A model generated the notes under the pieces. That model did not search any database and was not told the DNA's origin. It saw only the letters and a list, made by a program, of their open reading frames with translations. From assembly GCA_046349915.1 (NCBI GenBank), contig JAXMBL010000009.1, forward strand, positions 124,001 to 188,000: a stretch of 64,000 bases of DNA. Direction: 5' to 3'. This document shows positions 15,721-24,070 of the stretch, in pieces (within the stretch, counting starts at the first letter, position 1; every line of letters begins with the position of its first letter). Made by a program: the position numbers and the translations under genes. Source of the stretch: CAIXSC01 sp046349915. Lineage in GTDB: Bacteria > Planctomycetota > Planctomycetia > Pirellulales > Pirellulaceae.

Positions 15721-16413
15721 TTACAATGCTTTGAGAGCCGCAATTGCTCGTTCCCCAGCCCTCGACGCCTGAGGATGCGAGTGTTTGCAACATATCATAG
15801 CGATTGATTCTAATTCAGCTCGAGGCCGCCGAGCAATCGCATCAGCAATGGCTTCGGCGACATAGAAATCACTACCGCTGGCCATGCGTTGCAAAAGGGC
15901 AAAGTCATACAGATCCAATGAAGGAATCAACGCCAGCAGGACATCTACGCCATCGCGCTCTGCCCCGTCATAGAGTTCAGCGATAAAGCGGTGCAATCCA
16001 TCCTGATTCGCAATCAGGATTCCACCGTCCGGATGGAATGATCTCAGGTCGCAGCAATCAGACAACGAACAGCGAACGGCATCGACATAGGACGCAAGGG
16101 TGGGAAACACGATTCGCGAGTCGCCGTCATGGTTGAGAAATAGTACGGTCCCTTCGCACGGTGACGCCGACAAATAGACGTGATGATTGCTTGTGTTTGG
16201 ATCATCGAGAATCACTCCGCCAAGCAGTTGCACGAGCGGATGAAAATCACGGAAATCCTTCGTCCAACGAACCGCGTCAGCAATCGGAAGGAGGTTCACC
16301 TCGAATTCGTCGTGATCGCGAAAGGAATCGTCAGAAATCTGAGCGAAGTACGCCGCGAGATCTGCTGGAACTTCATCGAACAATTTTTCAAGCATCGCGG
16401 GCGAGTCTGCCAT
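15721..16413 (-). CDS. SUKH-like cassette protein, second example
   Basis: 230 residues from ATG 16413 (MADSPAMLEKLFDEVP). LPIADAVRWTKDFRDFHPLV, GGVILDDPNTSNHHVYL and SPCEGTVLFLNHDGDSRIVF, followed by LASYVDAVRCSL, fit the SMI1/KNR4 (SUKH) core: a substrate-like pocket region, then helices. The C-terminal 90 residues (FIAELYDGAERDGVDVLLAL..., HPQASRAGERAIAAL) are an added helical domain. It is not closely similar to the SUKH-like cassette protein at 14502. A role as immunity protein is possible by family but no toxin is adjacent. Confidence 0.68.
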   Translation of the reverse strand: MADSPAMLEKLFDEVPADLAAYFAQISDDSFRDHDEFEVNLLPIADAVRWTKDFRDFHPLVQLLGGVILDDPNTSNHHVYLSASPCEGTVLFLNHDGDSRIVFPTLASYVDAVRCSLSDCCDLRSFHPDGGILIANQDGLHRFIAELYDGAERDGVDVLLALIPSLDLYDFALLQRMASGSDFYVAEAIADAIARRPRAELESIAMICCKHSHPQASRAGERAIAALKAL

Positions 16414-16422
16414 GCTAGAGGG

Positions 16423-16513
16423 TCCGAACGACCAAGGTAACCCGGCGGCGACCAAGAACCATTGCTATCAGAATCGACCCGATCCGCCGCTCGGGTTGAG
16501 CGCCTTGTTGGGG
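16423..16513 (-). other. attC site h
   Basis: R'' CCCCAAC (16513-16507), R' GTTCGGA (16429-16423); arms CCGAGCGGCGGATCGG and CGCCGCCGGG. 91 bp. Confidence 0.9.
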
Positions 16514-16974
16514 CGTCTTTGGGCGAGGGACCGTTCCACGGCGAACCCACCCTGTGGGATTGTGGCAAACCTTTTGGGTAAGAGCAACCAGTTTTCCGAT
16601 GCTTCCTGGTCAGGCAAGCCCGGCCGTTCATGCGTCACCCAGCAGCAACAGATCAATCATGGTGCGACCATCTTCGCATTTGGTAATCACCGCATCAGCG
16701 GCGACCAGAAGAGAACTCGCGAATGGCCGTTATGGAGTACGCTCGATGAGTCCGGAATCTGACGCCGAGATGGGACAAGACACTCGGTCCTGATGTATGC
16801 GACCATCCGCTGAACTCGACAGCCGAGAACCACCACGCCGCGACTGCCCCATGGGCGCGCTGGCGAATGATGCGCTGGCAACAAAAGCGCTGACACACAC
16901 GGGGACACGCGGCTGCAACGGACCGACGACACCAACGAATCCCGTGGCGGACGAGAGGGCGGAGAATTCGACGG
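16514..16974 (-). repeat. Non-coding cassette family C, copy 1
   Basis: 461 bp, highly similar to 21423-21884 (462 bp). One minus-strand frame beginning right after the R' box (GFVGVVGPLQPRVPVCVSAF) is open in both copies but ends at different points and has no good start codon, so coding is doubtful. Confidence 0.75.
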
Positions 16975-17065
16975 CCCCAACGACCAAGGTAACCCGGCGG
17001 CGGCCAAGAACCATTGCTTTCAGAATCCACCCGATCCGCCGCTCGGGTTCACCGCCTTGTTGGCG
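16975..17065 (-). other. attC site i
   Basis: R'' CGCCAAC (17065-17059), R' GTTGGGG (16981-16975); arms CCGAGCGGCGGATCGGG and GCCGCCGCCGGG. 91 bp. Confidence 0.92.
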
Positions 17066-17603
17066 TGCCGACCGGGAACGTGTCCACGGCGAACATGCCG
17101 AGTGGAATTGTCGTGAATGGAGACGCATGATGCAATCCGTTTTTGGTAATGGAGGATTCCCACGCGATGGAATCCGGCGCCGCACGACTCAACACGAACC
17201 CTGGCGGGCACTGAGTCCGTATTGGGATGCGACAACCTGATCGCTTGTGCGAAGGACTCGATGTCTCGGGCATGTAGTCGCGGAGCGACGACCGATCGTA
17301 GCCACGGGTTTTTAACCCGTGGTCTGAGGACCAAAATTCATAGGCGACAGCCGACTATATGAGGACGCCTGCATCATTCGAGAACAATGGGCGAGTGAAG
17401 CCTTAACGCAAAATGAGAGATTGCGAGTGGACACTGCTCCACGCCAACGCGGAGCAACACGAGCAAGACTTCACGACGCCGACGACGCCTGGCGAGTCAG
17501 TCGCGGCAATTTGGAAGCAAACGCTACGACTCCGCGGGTTGAAACCCACGGCTAAGGTCGGACGTGGCTCCGCCACTCCTCGGAGACCTGCAAGTGTGCC
17601 GCA
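17066..17603 (-). repeat. Non-coding cassette family A, copy 2
   Basis: 538 bp. The inner segment bounded by TAGCC inverted repeats is at 17299-17554. Its left end is itself a palindrome, CCACGGGTT-TTT-AACCCGTGG (17302-17322). Frames open in copies 1 and 3 are interrupted here, which argues against coding. Confidence 0.8.
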
Positions 17604-17694
17604 CGCCAACGACCACAATCACCCGGCGGGCGCGGTTGATTTACCATTTGAAAAACGCCCGATTCGCCCGCTCGGGTGCATTGTGTTGTTACAC
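17604..17694 (-). other. attC site j
   Basis: R'' GTGTAAC (17694-17688), R' GTTGGCG (17610-17604); arms CACCCGAGCGGGCG and CGCCCGCCGGG. 91 bp. Confidence 0.9.
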
Positions 17695-18165
17695 ACTTCG
17701 CGCGGTGATACATCTGGCGGCATCGACCACCTCGTACGGAAGTGATTCGTGCCGGATTCGCTTCCAAGACCACCCGGAGCATTCCGGATGCATCTTTCGG
17801 TACTCGCGGCGATTGGCCGGGGAATCGAACCAACGCCGATGGAGCCAGTGGTCCAAGCGTTCCACTTCGCGTTCTAGGTGGTGGGCGTCAGGTCCGAGTT
17901 CCAGCGAGTGCCAGCCCGTGCAGATTCGATACCGAATTGCATAAACCGCCGCAGTGTAAGTTGCCGTTTGTCCAATCGGACACTCGTTGATTTGCAGGAA
18001 CAAATTGTTGCGCGAGCAATTACTGTCCCCGGATTGGTACCACCTGACCAATTGATTCCGTTCCTCCAACAGATGCTGGTTCGATCGCAGCCGTGACCAA
18101 CCAAGCTGACGAGTGAACGTCCGGAGCCAAGCAATTGGTTTGTCGCGTGGTGATATTCGTGGCAT
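17689..18165 (-). CDS. Cassette protein of unknown function
   Basis: 158 residues from ATG 18165. It is rich in Arg, Trp and His. The centre reads ATYTAAVYAIRYRICTGWHS and the C-terminal half has a helix LEREVERLDHWLHRRWF, then HPECSGWSWKRIRHE. No signal peptide or membrane segment. Not recognised. The stop falls within the R'' side of attC j, normal for integron cassettes, whose genes run close to their attC. Confidence 0.6.
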   Translation of the reverse strand: MPRISPRDKPIAWLRTFTRQLGWSRLRSNQHLLEERNQLVRWYQSGDSNCSRNNLFLQINECPIGQTATYTAAVYAIRYRICTGWHSLELGPDAHHLEREVERLDHWLHRRWFDSPANRREYRKMHPECSGWSWKRIRHESLPYEVVDAARCITARSV

Positions 18166-18176
18166 CACAGTTTAGT

Positions 18177-18267
18177 GTGTAACGACTGAGGTAACGTGGC
18201 CGCCGCCAAACAGGCCACAAGTTGAGAGCGACGTGATCGGCGGCTCACGTTCACCGATTTGTTACGT
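18177..18267 (-). other. attC site k
   Basis: R'' ACGTAAC (18267-18261), R' GTTACAC (18183-18177); arms GTGAGCCGCCGATCACG and GGCGGCGGCCACG. 91 bp. Confidence 0.92.
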
Positions 18268-18318
18268 GGCGTATTCGACCGCACGGGCACCGCACCGCCA
18301 CGGATTCATCCGATTGTA

Positions 18319-18801
18319 TCATGTCTGAACCGCAATTGTCGTCCCGACATTACAGATCCGAACCTCGCCGGGAAACGCCTGATCCGCAAGATAGACCATC
18401 CATTGCAGGCCAGTTGCCAAGTGCGTAAAGCGGGTGTTATGCCAAGGAGACGTTGCGTCAGCATTCAGTTCTTCTTCAATCTGAAAATCATTGACGCCAG
18501 AGATCGATAGGCGGTGGATAGCATCAACCAGAGAACGATTCCGCGTATTTCGTATGCAATTTGGAATCGGCTCCAGAGACTCCATTTCGAATTTAGCAGT
18601 GGAGATCATTCTTTCAGCGGATTCAGCCGAAATTACATGAGCTTCGCGTTCGCCATACAGCCAGTAAGCGGAACATTCATCACATTGATGAAGGAAGCTG
18701 TGCCATTCGTCCAACGAGAGCAGTCGCTTTGGCGGTGGCCATGACGCAGAGAGTATTCCCTTGCGGCAGGCATCGCATCCTTTCGTGTACCAGTCATCCA
18801 T
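18319..18801 (-). CDS. Cassette protein of unknown function with Cys pairs
   Basis: 160 residues from ATG 18801 (MDDWYTKGCDACRKGIL). CDAC near the start and QCDECSAYW near residue 40 could make a zinc site. Then EREAHVISAESAERMIS and a C-terminal part with FTHLATGLQWMVYLADQAFP. Probably cytoplasmic. The family is not recognised. The space between its stop and attC k (18268-18318) is empty. Confidence 0.62.
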   Translation of the reverse strand: MDDWYTKGCDACRKGILSASWPPPKRLLSLDEWHSFLHQCDECSAYWLYGEREAHVISAESAERMISTAKFEMESLEPIPNCIRNTRNRSLVDAIHRLSISGVNDFQIEEELNADATSPWHNTRFTHLATGLQWMVYLADQAFPGEVRICNVGTTIAVQT

Positions 18802-18813
18802 CGCGGTATAGCC

Positions 18814-18904
18814 ACGTAACGACCCCGTTCACCGGGCCGCGGCGGACGACTTAGCTTGGCCGAGTCGCACGGCCCGCGGCTCCGTGTGCAACGGTTGGTT
18901 CGTC
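18814..18904 (-). other. attC site l
   Basis: R'' GACGAAC (18904-18898), R' GTTACGT (18820-18814); arms ACGGAGCCGCGGGCCGTG and CCGCGGCCCGGTG. 91 bp. Confidence 0.9.
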
Positions 18905-18987
18905 GGTTTGGAGCGGTTTGCGTGCTCCCGCCAACGAGAACGTTTGCAACATCATATTGCATGCGATCTCCCAGGTAAAATGGTGGA

Positions 18988-19377
18988 CTACTTTTCGGCG
19001 GATTCGGTGCTGGGCGTTGCGGGGTTCTTGTTCGATTGCATCGGCAAAGTAGCGGTGGGCGGGGCGGGAAGGCGGCGTCGATGCGGTCCGGATTGTACGG
19101 CAGGCAGCGAGACACCGTGCAAGAATGCGCACACACCAAGGATCGTCAGCAGTTCAACGACGGTCATGCGCTGGCAATTGATCGGGACGAGCGAACGGGA
19201 GTTTGTTCGGGAAAGCGCAAACCAAATGAATGCGACAGACGCACACGCGGGCGCGATTCCGCGATAGCCGAAGGATGCCCAGCCAACACAAACGATGGCG
19301 AAGAAGAGCGTGAGCATCAGCAGTGCACCGAGTGAAAAGCGGAACACATCGGTATTTGAGGTAGCGTCGTCACGCAT
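18988..19377 (-). CDS. Small membrane cassette protein
   Basis: 129 residues from ATG 19377. Hydrophobic segments at about residues 14-34 (FSLGALLMLTLFFAIVCVGW), 39-54 (GIAPACASVAFIWFAL) and 71-90 (TVVELLTILGVCAFLHGVSL) suggest a three-pass inner-membrane protein with a Pro/Arg-rich cytoplasmic tail. The FSLGALLMLT start resembles small planctomycete membrane proteins of unknown role. Confidence 0.68.
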   Translation of the reverse strand: MRDDATSNTDVFRFSLGALLMLTLFFAIVCVGWASFGYRGIAPACASVAFIWFALSRTNSRSLVPINCQRMTVVELLTILGVCAFLHGVSLPAVQSGPHRRRLPAPPTATLPMQSNKNPATPSTESAEK

Positions 19378-19387
19378 CTGCTAGTCC

Positions 19388-19477
19388 GACGAACGTGTTG
19401 CATCACCGGGCGGCCGCAGGTGATTTCGATGTCAAAACCGGGCCGATCGGCCGCTCCGGTGCATGCAATTGTTACCC
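19388..19477 (-). other. attC site m
   Basis: R'' GGGTAAC (19477-19471), R' GTTCGTC (19394-19388); arms ACCGGAGCGGCCGATCGG and GCGGCCGCCCGGT. 90 bp. Confidence 0.9.
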
Positions 19478-20158
19478 CGGCTTTACGATTGGGTAGTTGA
19501 ATGAGACAGGTGTGCATTGCACAAGCAGCGGCACGGGAGCAAGTATAGCCCACACCACATACATGTGACATGCCCAAAATGATGACATGAAGTGGGAACG
19601 AATCAATCGCGAGGCAATATGTCGAGGGAATTGCCGCTTCCGAAAACCGCGAGCTGATTCGTACGCGATTCGCAGATCACCAATGGATGAGAAAGGCGTT
19701 ACGATGGCGTCGAACGGACCACGATCTTGTGTTGGGCGTCGAAATCGCGACAAAGCTATCGAAGCGATTCCAAAGGGAACGAAGAAAACCAATAGATGCG
19801 AACCAATGCCAAATCGGATGACAATCCACATGCAAACGCCGAAAAGTAGTCCCGCGAACACTTGCGTTATCGACCATTGGCGGTGCCGTTCATTTACGAC
19901 GGTCGAGTTGGATTCGAGCAACAACAGCAACCGCTGAATGTAATCCCATTGTGGTTTTGACGCGACAACAAGATGGTCGTCGCAGTCGTCGTAGAAGCAC
20001 CACATAGTGTCGGCGACGAACCGGACAACGGAGTCGTCAGAGTTGCGATAGAGGTCAAGCGAATCATCGAGGTCGAACGCCTTGATGCCTTCGTCGAGAT
20101 AGCGGCGAATCAATGCGGCGAGATCGTTGCGTGCATCACGGTCGATGATGTCGTTCAC
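19472..20158 (-). CDS. Membrane cassette protein with an acidic N-terminal domain
   Basis: 228 residues from GTG 20158. No ATG lies at the cassette head, and the frame further upstream only translates attC n. Residues 1-85 (LAALIRRYLDEGIKAFDLDD, DSVVRFVADTMWCFYDDCDD, KPQWDYIQRLLLLLES) form a helical domain that I remember as common in planctomycete proteins of unknown role. Two adjacent hydrophobic segments (VFAGLLFGVCMWIVIRFGIG, LLVFFVPFGIASIAL) follow, and a third near the C-terminus (MYVVWAILAPVPLLVQ). Function unknown. Confidence 0.65.
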   Translation of the reverse strand: MNDIIDRDARNDLAALIRRYLDEGIKAFDLDDSLDLYRNSDDSVVRFVADTMWCFYDDCDDHLVVASKPQWDYIQRLLLLLESNSTVVNERHRQWSITQVFAGLLFGVCMWIVIRFGIGSHLLVFFVPFGIASIALSRFRRPTQDRGPFDAIVTPFSSIGDLRIAYESARGFRKRQFPRHIASRLIRSHFMSSFWACHMYVVWAILAPVPLLVQCTPVSFNYPIVKPG

Positions 20159-20172
20159 GGCACACTTCAGAG

Positions 20173-20263
20173 GGGTAACGACCAAGGTAACCCGGCGGCG
20201 GCCAAGAACCTTTGCTTTCAGAATCCACCCGATCCGCCGCTCGGGTTGAGCGCCTTGTTGGCG
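20173..20263 (-). other. attC site n
   Basis: R'' CGCCAAC (20263-20257), R' GTTACCC (20179-20173); arms as in sites i and r. 91 bp. Confidence 0.92.
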
Positions 20264-20779
20264 TGCCGACCGGGAACGCGTCCACGGCGAGCATGCCGAG
20301 TGCCATTGTCGTGAATGGAGACGCATGATGCAATACGTTTCGGTGACAGGCGATTCTCACTTGATTGGCTTGGGTAACAAGCGAGTTGCCACGGGGTGCG
20401 CGGCGTGGGAGTGAGTGACAGGTTTAAGGAGCGCTCGCAAATCGCAAGACCTACGCGCCGAGCGATTGAGGACCATGGAATCCCAAGCTGCGGAGCATGG
20501 TGATCAACCTTGAATCTCCATCGCTTTTTGCCCACAGGAGTTCGATACAGGGCGCCAACGCGCGGCCATCGAGTGTTGTTGTGACAAGCTTTACTCACTG
20601 CTTGCAGCGTCGAGCCGTGTCCGCTCGCCTACAGCACTTGGCACTGTAGGCAACGCGGCCTGTCGTCTCGCGAAGCGAGACGGCTACGTAGCCCGCTCGC
20701 TTCGCGAGCGGAACCGCCAGCTCGCCGTAGCGAGCGACGTTGTCGGCCGAGTATCCCGACGCCCCCGCTGCTTTAGGCA
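20264..20779 (-). repeat. Non-coding cassette family B, copy 1
   Basis: 516 bp, matching 22604-23120 (517 bp). It contains the palindrome GTCTCGCGAAGCGAGAC (20665-20681) followed by GCCCGCTCGCTTCGCGAGCG, relatives of palindromes found elsewhere in the window. The 100 bp next to the attC are shared with family A. No believable gene. Confidence 0.8.
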
Positions 20780-20869
20780 CGCCAACGCTACGGTTAACGT
20801 GGCGGCGGCCAGTAACCGTTGCTTCACGTCCGACGTGATCCGCCGCTCACGTTCAACCGATTGTTCGCC
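20780..20869 (-). other. attC site o
   Basis: R'' GGCGAAC (20869-20863), R' GTTGGCG (20786-20780); arms GTGAGCGGCGGATCACG and GCCGCCGCCACG. 90 bp. Confidence 0.92.
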
Positions 20870-20960
20870 GCTATGTTGGGTTCGCGAGGCGAGCCATCAT
20901 GTTACGACATCGTAAACATCACCGCTACCGTATCTTCAGCGATGCAACGGGAGTGCCCGG

Positions 20961-21272
20961 TCAGAGTCGTGTATCCCGCCGCCATGAGTATTTTCGTCGA
21001 GCCTCCGGAAACCAGTGCGATGCAATCATCGCGACGCATCCAGCAGCAATCGCGGTCAGCGCGACAGCATCAATAGCCGCGACGACGAAATCGAAAGTGC
21101 CTTGTACGGACTTCGAATGAACAAACAACGCGTGACTGCCATTGAAACCCACCACGGCCACCAGCACAGACGTCATGCCACTCCAGAATACCGTTCGCCG
21201 CGTGACCATCTTCCGGGGATTGCTCGGATCTTTACATCCTTCGTTCGGCGACTCGTATGGATTGGATTCCAT
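20961..21272 (-). CDS. NPYESP-type small membrane cassette protein
   Basis: 103 residues from ATG 21272 (MESNPYESPNEGCKDPSNP). A start with NPYxSP is typical of a large set of planctomycete membrane proteins (family recollection). Two hydrophobic segments follow: residues about 27-49 (VFWSGMTSVLVAVVGFNGSH) and 60-84 (FDFVVAAIDAVALTAIAAGC). Role unknown. It is evidence that the array captures genes native to the phylum. Confidence 0.7.
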   Translation of the reverse strand: MESNPYESPNEGCKDPSNPRKMVTRRTVFWSGMTSVLVAVVGFNGSHALFVHSKSVQGTFDFVVAAIDAVALTAIAAGCVAMIASHWFPEARRKYSWRRDTRL

Positions 21273-21331
21273 AGTCTCATAGCCTTGCGTGTCCAGCCCA
21301 CAGCGCCGCGAATGAAACAAACGGCTTGAGC

Positions 21332-21422
21332 GGCGAACGACCAAGGTAACCCGGCGGCGGCCAAGAACCTTTGCTTTCAGAATCCGCCCGATCCGCCGCT
21401 CGGGTTCAGCGCCTTGTTGGGG
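21332..21422 (-). other. attC site p
   Basis: R'' CCCCAAC (21422-21416), R' GTTCGCC (21338-21332); arms CCGAGCGGCGGATCGGG and GCCGCCGCCGGG. 91 bp. Confidence 0.92.
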
Positions 21423-21884
21423 CGTCTTTGGGCGAGGGACCGTTCCACGGCGAACCCTCCCTGTGGGATTGTGCCAAACCTACCTGGTAGTTGCAACCAG
21501 TTTTCCGATCCTTCCCGGACAGGCAGGCCCAGCAGCCCATGCGCCACCCATCAGGAACGCATCAATCGTGGTGCGACCATCTTCGTGTTTTGGTAATCAC
21601 CGGATCAGCGGCTACCGAAAGAGAACTCGCGAATGCTCGGTATGGAGCACGCTTGAAGAGTCCGGAATCTGACGCCGAGCTGGGACAAGACACTCGGTCC
21701 TGATGTATGCGAGCATCCCCAGAACGCGACCGCCGAGAACCACCACGCCGCGACTGCCCCATGGGCGCGCTGGCGAATGATGCGCTGACAACGAAGGCGC
21801 TCACACACACCGGGACGCGCGGCTGCAACGGACCGACGATACCAACGAATCCCTTGGCGAACGAAAGGACGGAAAACTCGACGG
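21423..21884 (-). repeat. Non-coding cassette family C, copy 2
   Basis: 462 bp, near-identical to 16514-16974; both copies are flanked by similar attC sites, as expected when a cassette is duplicated with its own attC. Confidence 0.75.
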
Positions 21885-21975
21885 CCCCAACGACCAAGGT
21901 AACCCGGCGGCGGCCAAGAACCACCGCTTTCTGAATCCACCCGATCCGCCGCTCGGGTTCAGCGCCTTGTTGGCG
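21885..21975 (-). other. attC site q
   Basis: R'' CGCCAAC (21975-21969), R' GTTGGGG (21891-21885), the same boxes as site i. 91 bp. Confidence 0.92.
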
Positions 21976-22512
21976 TGCCGCCCGAGCACGTGTCCACGGC
22001 GAACATGCCGAGTGTAATTGTCGTGAATCAAGACACGTGATGCAATACGTTTTTGGCAATAGGGGATTCCCACGCGATGTAGTTCGGCACCGACCGACTC
22101 GACACGAATCCTGGCGGGCACTGAGTCCGTATTGGGATGCGGCAACCTGATCGCTTGTGCGAAGGACTCGATGTCTCGGACATGTAGTCGCGGAGCGACG
22201 ACCGATAGTAGCCACGGGTTTTAACCCGTGGTCTGAGGACCAAAATTCATAGGCGACAGCCGATTATATGAGGACGCCTGTATTATTGGAGAACAATGCG
22301 CGAGTGAAGCCACAGCGCAAGATGAGAGATTGAGAGTGGACACTGCTCCGCGCCAACGAAGCGCAAACCGAGCAAGACTTCACGACGCCGACTACGCCAG
22401 GCGAGTCAGTCGCCGCAAGTTGGGAGTAAACGCCACGACTCCGCGGGTTGAAACCCACGGCTAAGATCGGACGTGGCTCCGCCACTCCTCGGAGCCCTGC
22501 AAGCGTGCCGCA
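21976..22512 (-). repeat. Non-coding cassette family A, copy 3
   Basis: 537 bp. The inner TAGCC-bounded segment lies at 22209-22463. It sits next to a family C copy (via attC q), exactly as copy 2 does (via attC i), so A+C may have been duplicated as a pair. Confidence 0.8.
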
Positions 22513-22603
22513 CGCCAACGACCAAGGTAACCCGGCGGCGGCCAAGAACCATTGCTTTCAGAATCCACCCGATCCGCCGCTCGGGTTGAGCGCCTTGTTG
22601 GCG
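22513..22603 (-). other. attC site r
   Basis: R'' CGCCAAC (22603-22597), R' GTTGGCG (22519-22513); arms as in site n. 91 bp. The first attC seen from the head of the array. Confidence 0.92.
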
Positions 22604-23120
22604 TGCCGCCCGAGAACGTGTCCACGGCGTACATGCCGAGTGCCATTGTCGTGAATGGAGACACGTGATGCAATCCGTTTCGGTGACAGGCGATCCCCAC
22701 TCGCTTTGCAGGAGTAACAAGCGCGTGGCCACGGGATGCGCGGCGTGGGGGTGATTGACAGGTTTAACGAGCACTCGCAGATGGCAAGACCCACACGCCG
22801 AGCGATTGAGGGCCATGGATTTCCCAGACGCGGGGCATGATGATCAACCTTGAATCTTCTAGGATCTTCGCCCAGGGAAGTTCATTACGGGGAGCCAATG
22901 CTAGGCCATCGAGTGTTGATGTGACAAGCTTCGTTCACTGCTTGAAGCGTTAATCCGAGTGCGCTCGCCTACAGTATTTGGCACTGTAGCCAACGCGGCT
23001 GATCGTCTCGCGAAGCGAGACGGCTACGTAGCCCGGCTCGCTTCGCAAGCAGAACTGCCAGCTCGCCGTAGCGAGCGACGTTGTCGGCCAAGTTACCCGA
23101 CGCCCCTGCTGCATTAGGCA
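22604..23120 (-). repeat. Non-coding cassette family B, copy 2
   Basis: 517 bp, the first cassette of the array by position. It has the same palindrome GTCTCGCGAAGCGAGAC (23005-23021). It is bounded on the outer side by a lone R'-type box GTTGGCG (23127-23121) that has no attC beyond it. Confidence 0.8.
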
Positions 23121-23160
23121 CGCCAACAATTATTCGACCTCGATTTGAGGCACTAAACTG

Positions 23161-23375
23161 CCGTCTAATCGGGTCGAGTTTGCCGTCTAATTCGGAAAAC
23201 CGTTCCGTCTAAATCGGTGTATTGACGTCAAAATCGAGAGGGGCGACTCGCCACCTGCGGCTAATTCTATCGCGCTAAACGGCGGGGAGTCAAGGTTTTG
23301 CGGGTTGCTCGCGGCGAATGCTACTGCTCACGGGTGGTGCGCGTTAGACGGAGAATTAGACGGAATGTTAGACGG
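23161..23375. repeat. Iteron-like boxes at the head of the cassette array
   Basis: CCGTCTAA occurs at 23161, 23183 and 23205 (spacing exactly 22 bp). Its inverse TTAGACGG occurs at 23344, 23356 and 23368 (spacing exactly 12 bp), with a fourth weak copy after it. Two of the inverted boxes read GTTAGAC, a perfect GTTRRRY. The 131 bp between the two groups contain no gene. Between 23128 and 23640 nothing else was recognised. Confidence 0.75.
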
Positions 23376-23640
23376 CGGTTTAGTCCGGCTTGCGTTTCGA
23401 TCGCTCTTCCAAAAAACTCCTTCAAGACCGTAGACAAGAACATGGACACACGTATACTCCTAGCGTCGAGTCCGAATGGGGCGACAGAGGCGACTCGATG
23501 CATCGCTGAGCGTGAGGCAAGGGAGGCGAGTCGATTTGGTGGCTCGGCAGCGTCGACGGTCGGCGTAGAGCGAGCCCTAGAGGTTCGACTTTACTCGGCC
23601 ATCGAGCGATTGCGGCTGTCCATAATGAAATCACGAAAGA

Positions 23641-24070
23641 TCGTCGGGCGACGTCAAGCCGTCGGCGCGGACGCTCCTTGTGTACCAAGCAAGTTGCCAG
23701 TCCAGAGTAGCGTTGCACACGCGGCGGCGTTGTCGGTGCGGCCATGCCCACTCAACGATAGGGTGCGTTTTCACCGGGCGGTGGTGAGGTAGGTAGTGAT
23801 GGCAGAGTTGTGTTCCGCCCGGTTCGACGCACCCTACAAATCGTCGGGTGCCGGCAAGCCGTCGGCGCGGACGCTCCTTGTGCACCAAGCAAGGTGCCAG
23901 TCCAGAGTAGCGTTGCACACGCGGCGGCGTTATCGGTGCGGCCACGCCCACTCAACGATAAGGTGCGTTTTCACCGGGCGGTGGTGAGGTAGGTAGTGAT
24001 GGCAGAGTTGTTTTCCGCCCGGTTCGACGCACCCTACAAACCGGCAGGCGACGTCAAGCCGTCGGGGCGG
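23641..24070. repeat. Tandem repeat with 200-bp period
   Basis: Two complete units (23641-23840, 23841-24040) and about 30 bases of a third. They contain GTCAAGCCGTCGGCGCGG, AGTTGCCAGTCCAGAGTAGC, GTGCGTTTTCACCGGGCGG and TTCGACGCACCCTACAAA. Units differ at only a few positions. The third unit runs into the stop end of the decarboxylase gene. Open frames in it are out of step between units and not genes. Confidence 0.92.

Larger units (their letters stand above)
6741..23127 (-). mobile_element. Integron cassette array without integrase (CALIN)
   Basis: Eighteen attC-like sites (one split by an intron) occur between 7531 and 22603, all reading R''-L''-L'-R' on the minus strand and nearly all 90-92 bp long. 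Their outer boxes are RYYYAAC-like (for example CGCCAAC, GTGTAAC) and GTTRRRY-like (GTTAGCC, GTTGGCG). Inner arms such as GAGCGGCGGATC and GGCCGCCGCC are complementary. The spacing from AACAA to GAGCGG is 12 bases in the seven sites compared. Every convincing cassette gene is on the minus strand, so each attC follows its gene, as in integrons. The promoter-proximal end is a lone GTTGGCG box at 23127-23121. No tyrosine recombinase of integron type is in the window. Confidence 0.9.

Noticed and set aside
23298..23792. 164-codon open frame at the head of the cassette array
   Set aside because: It runs through the iteron-like boxes and the 200-bp tandem repeat, has odd composition and matches no family.
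23641..24070. CRISPR-like array
   Set aside because: The unit is 200 bp with no short repeat/spacer pattern and no cas genes are nearby.
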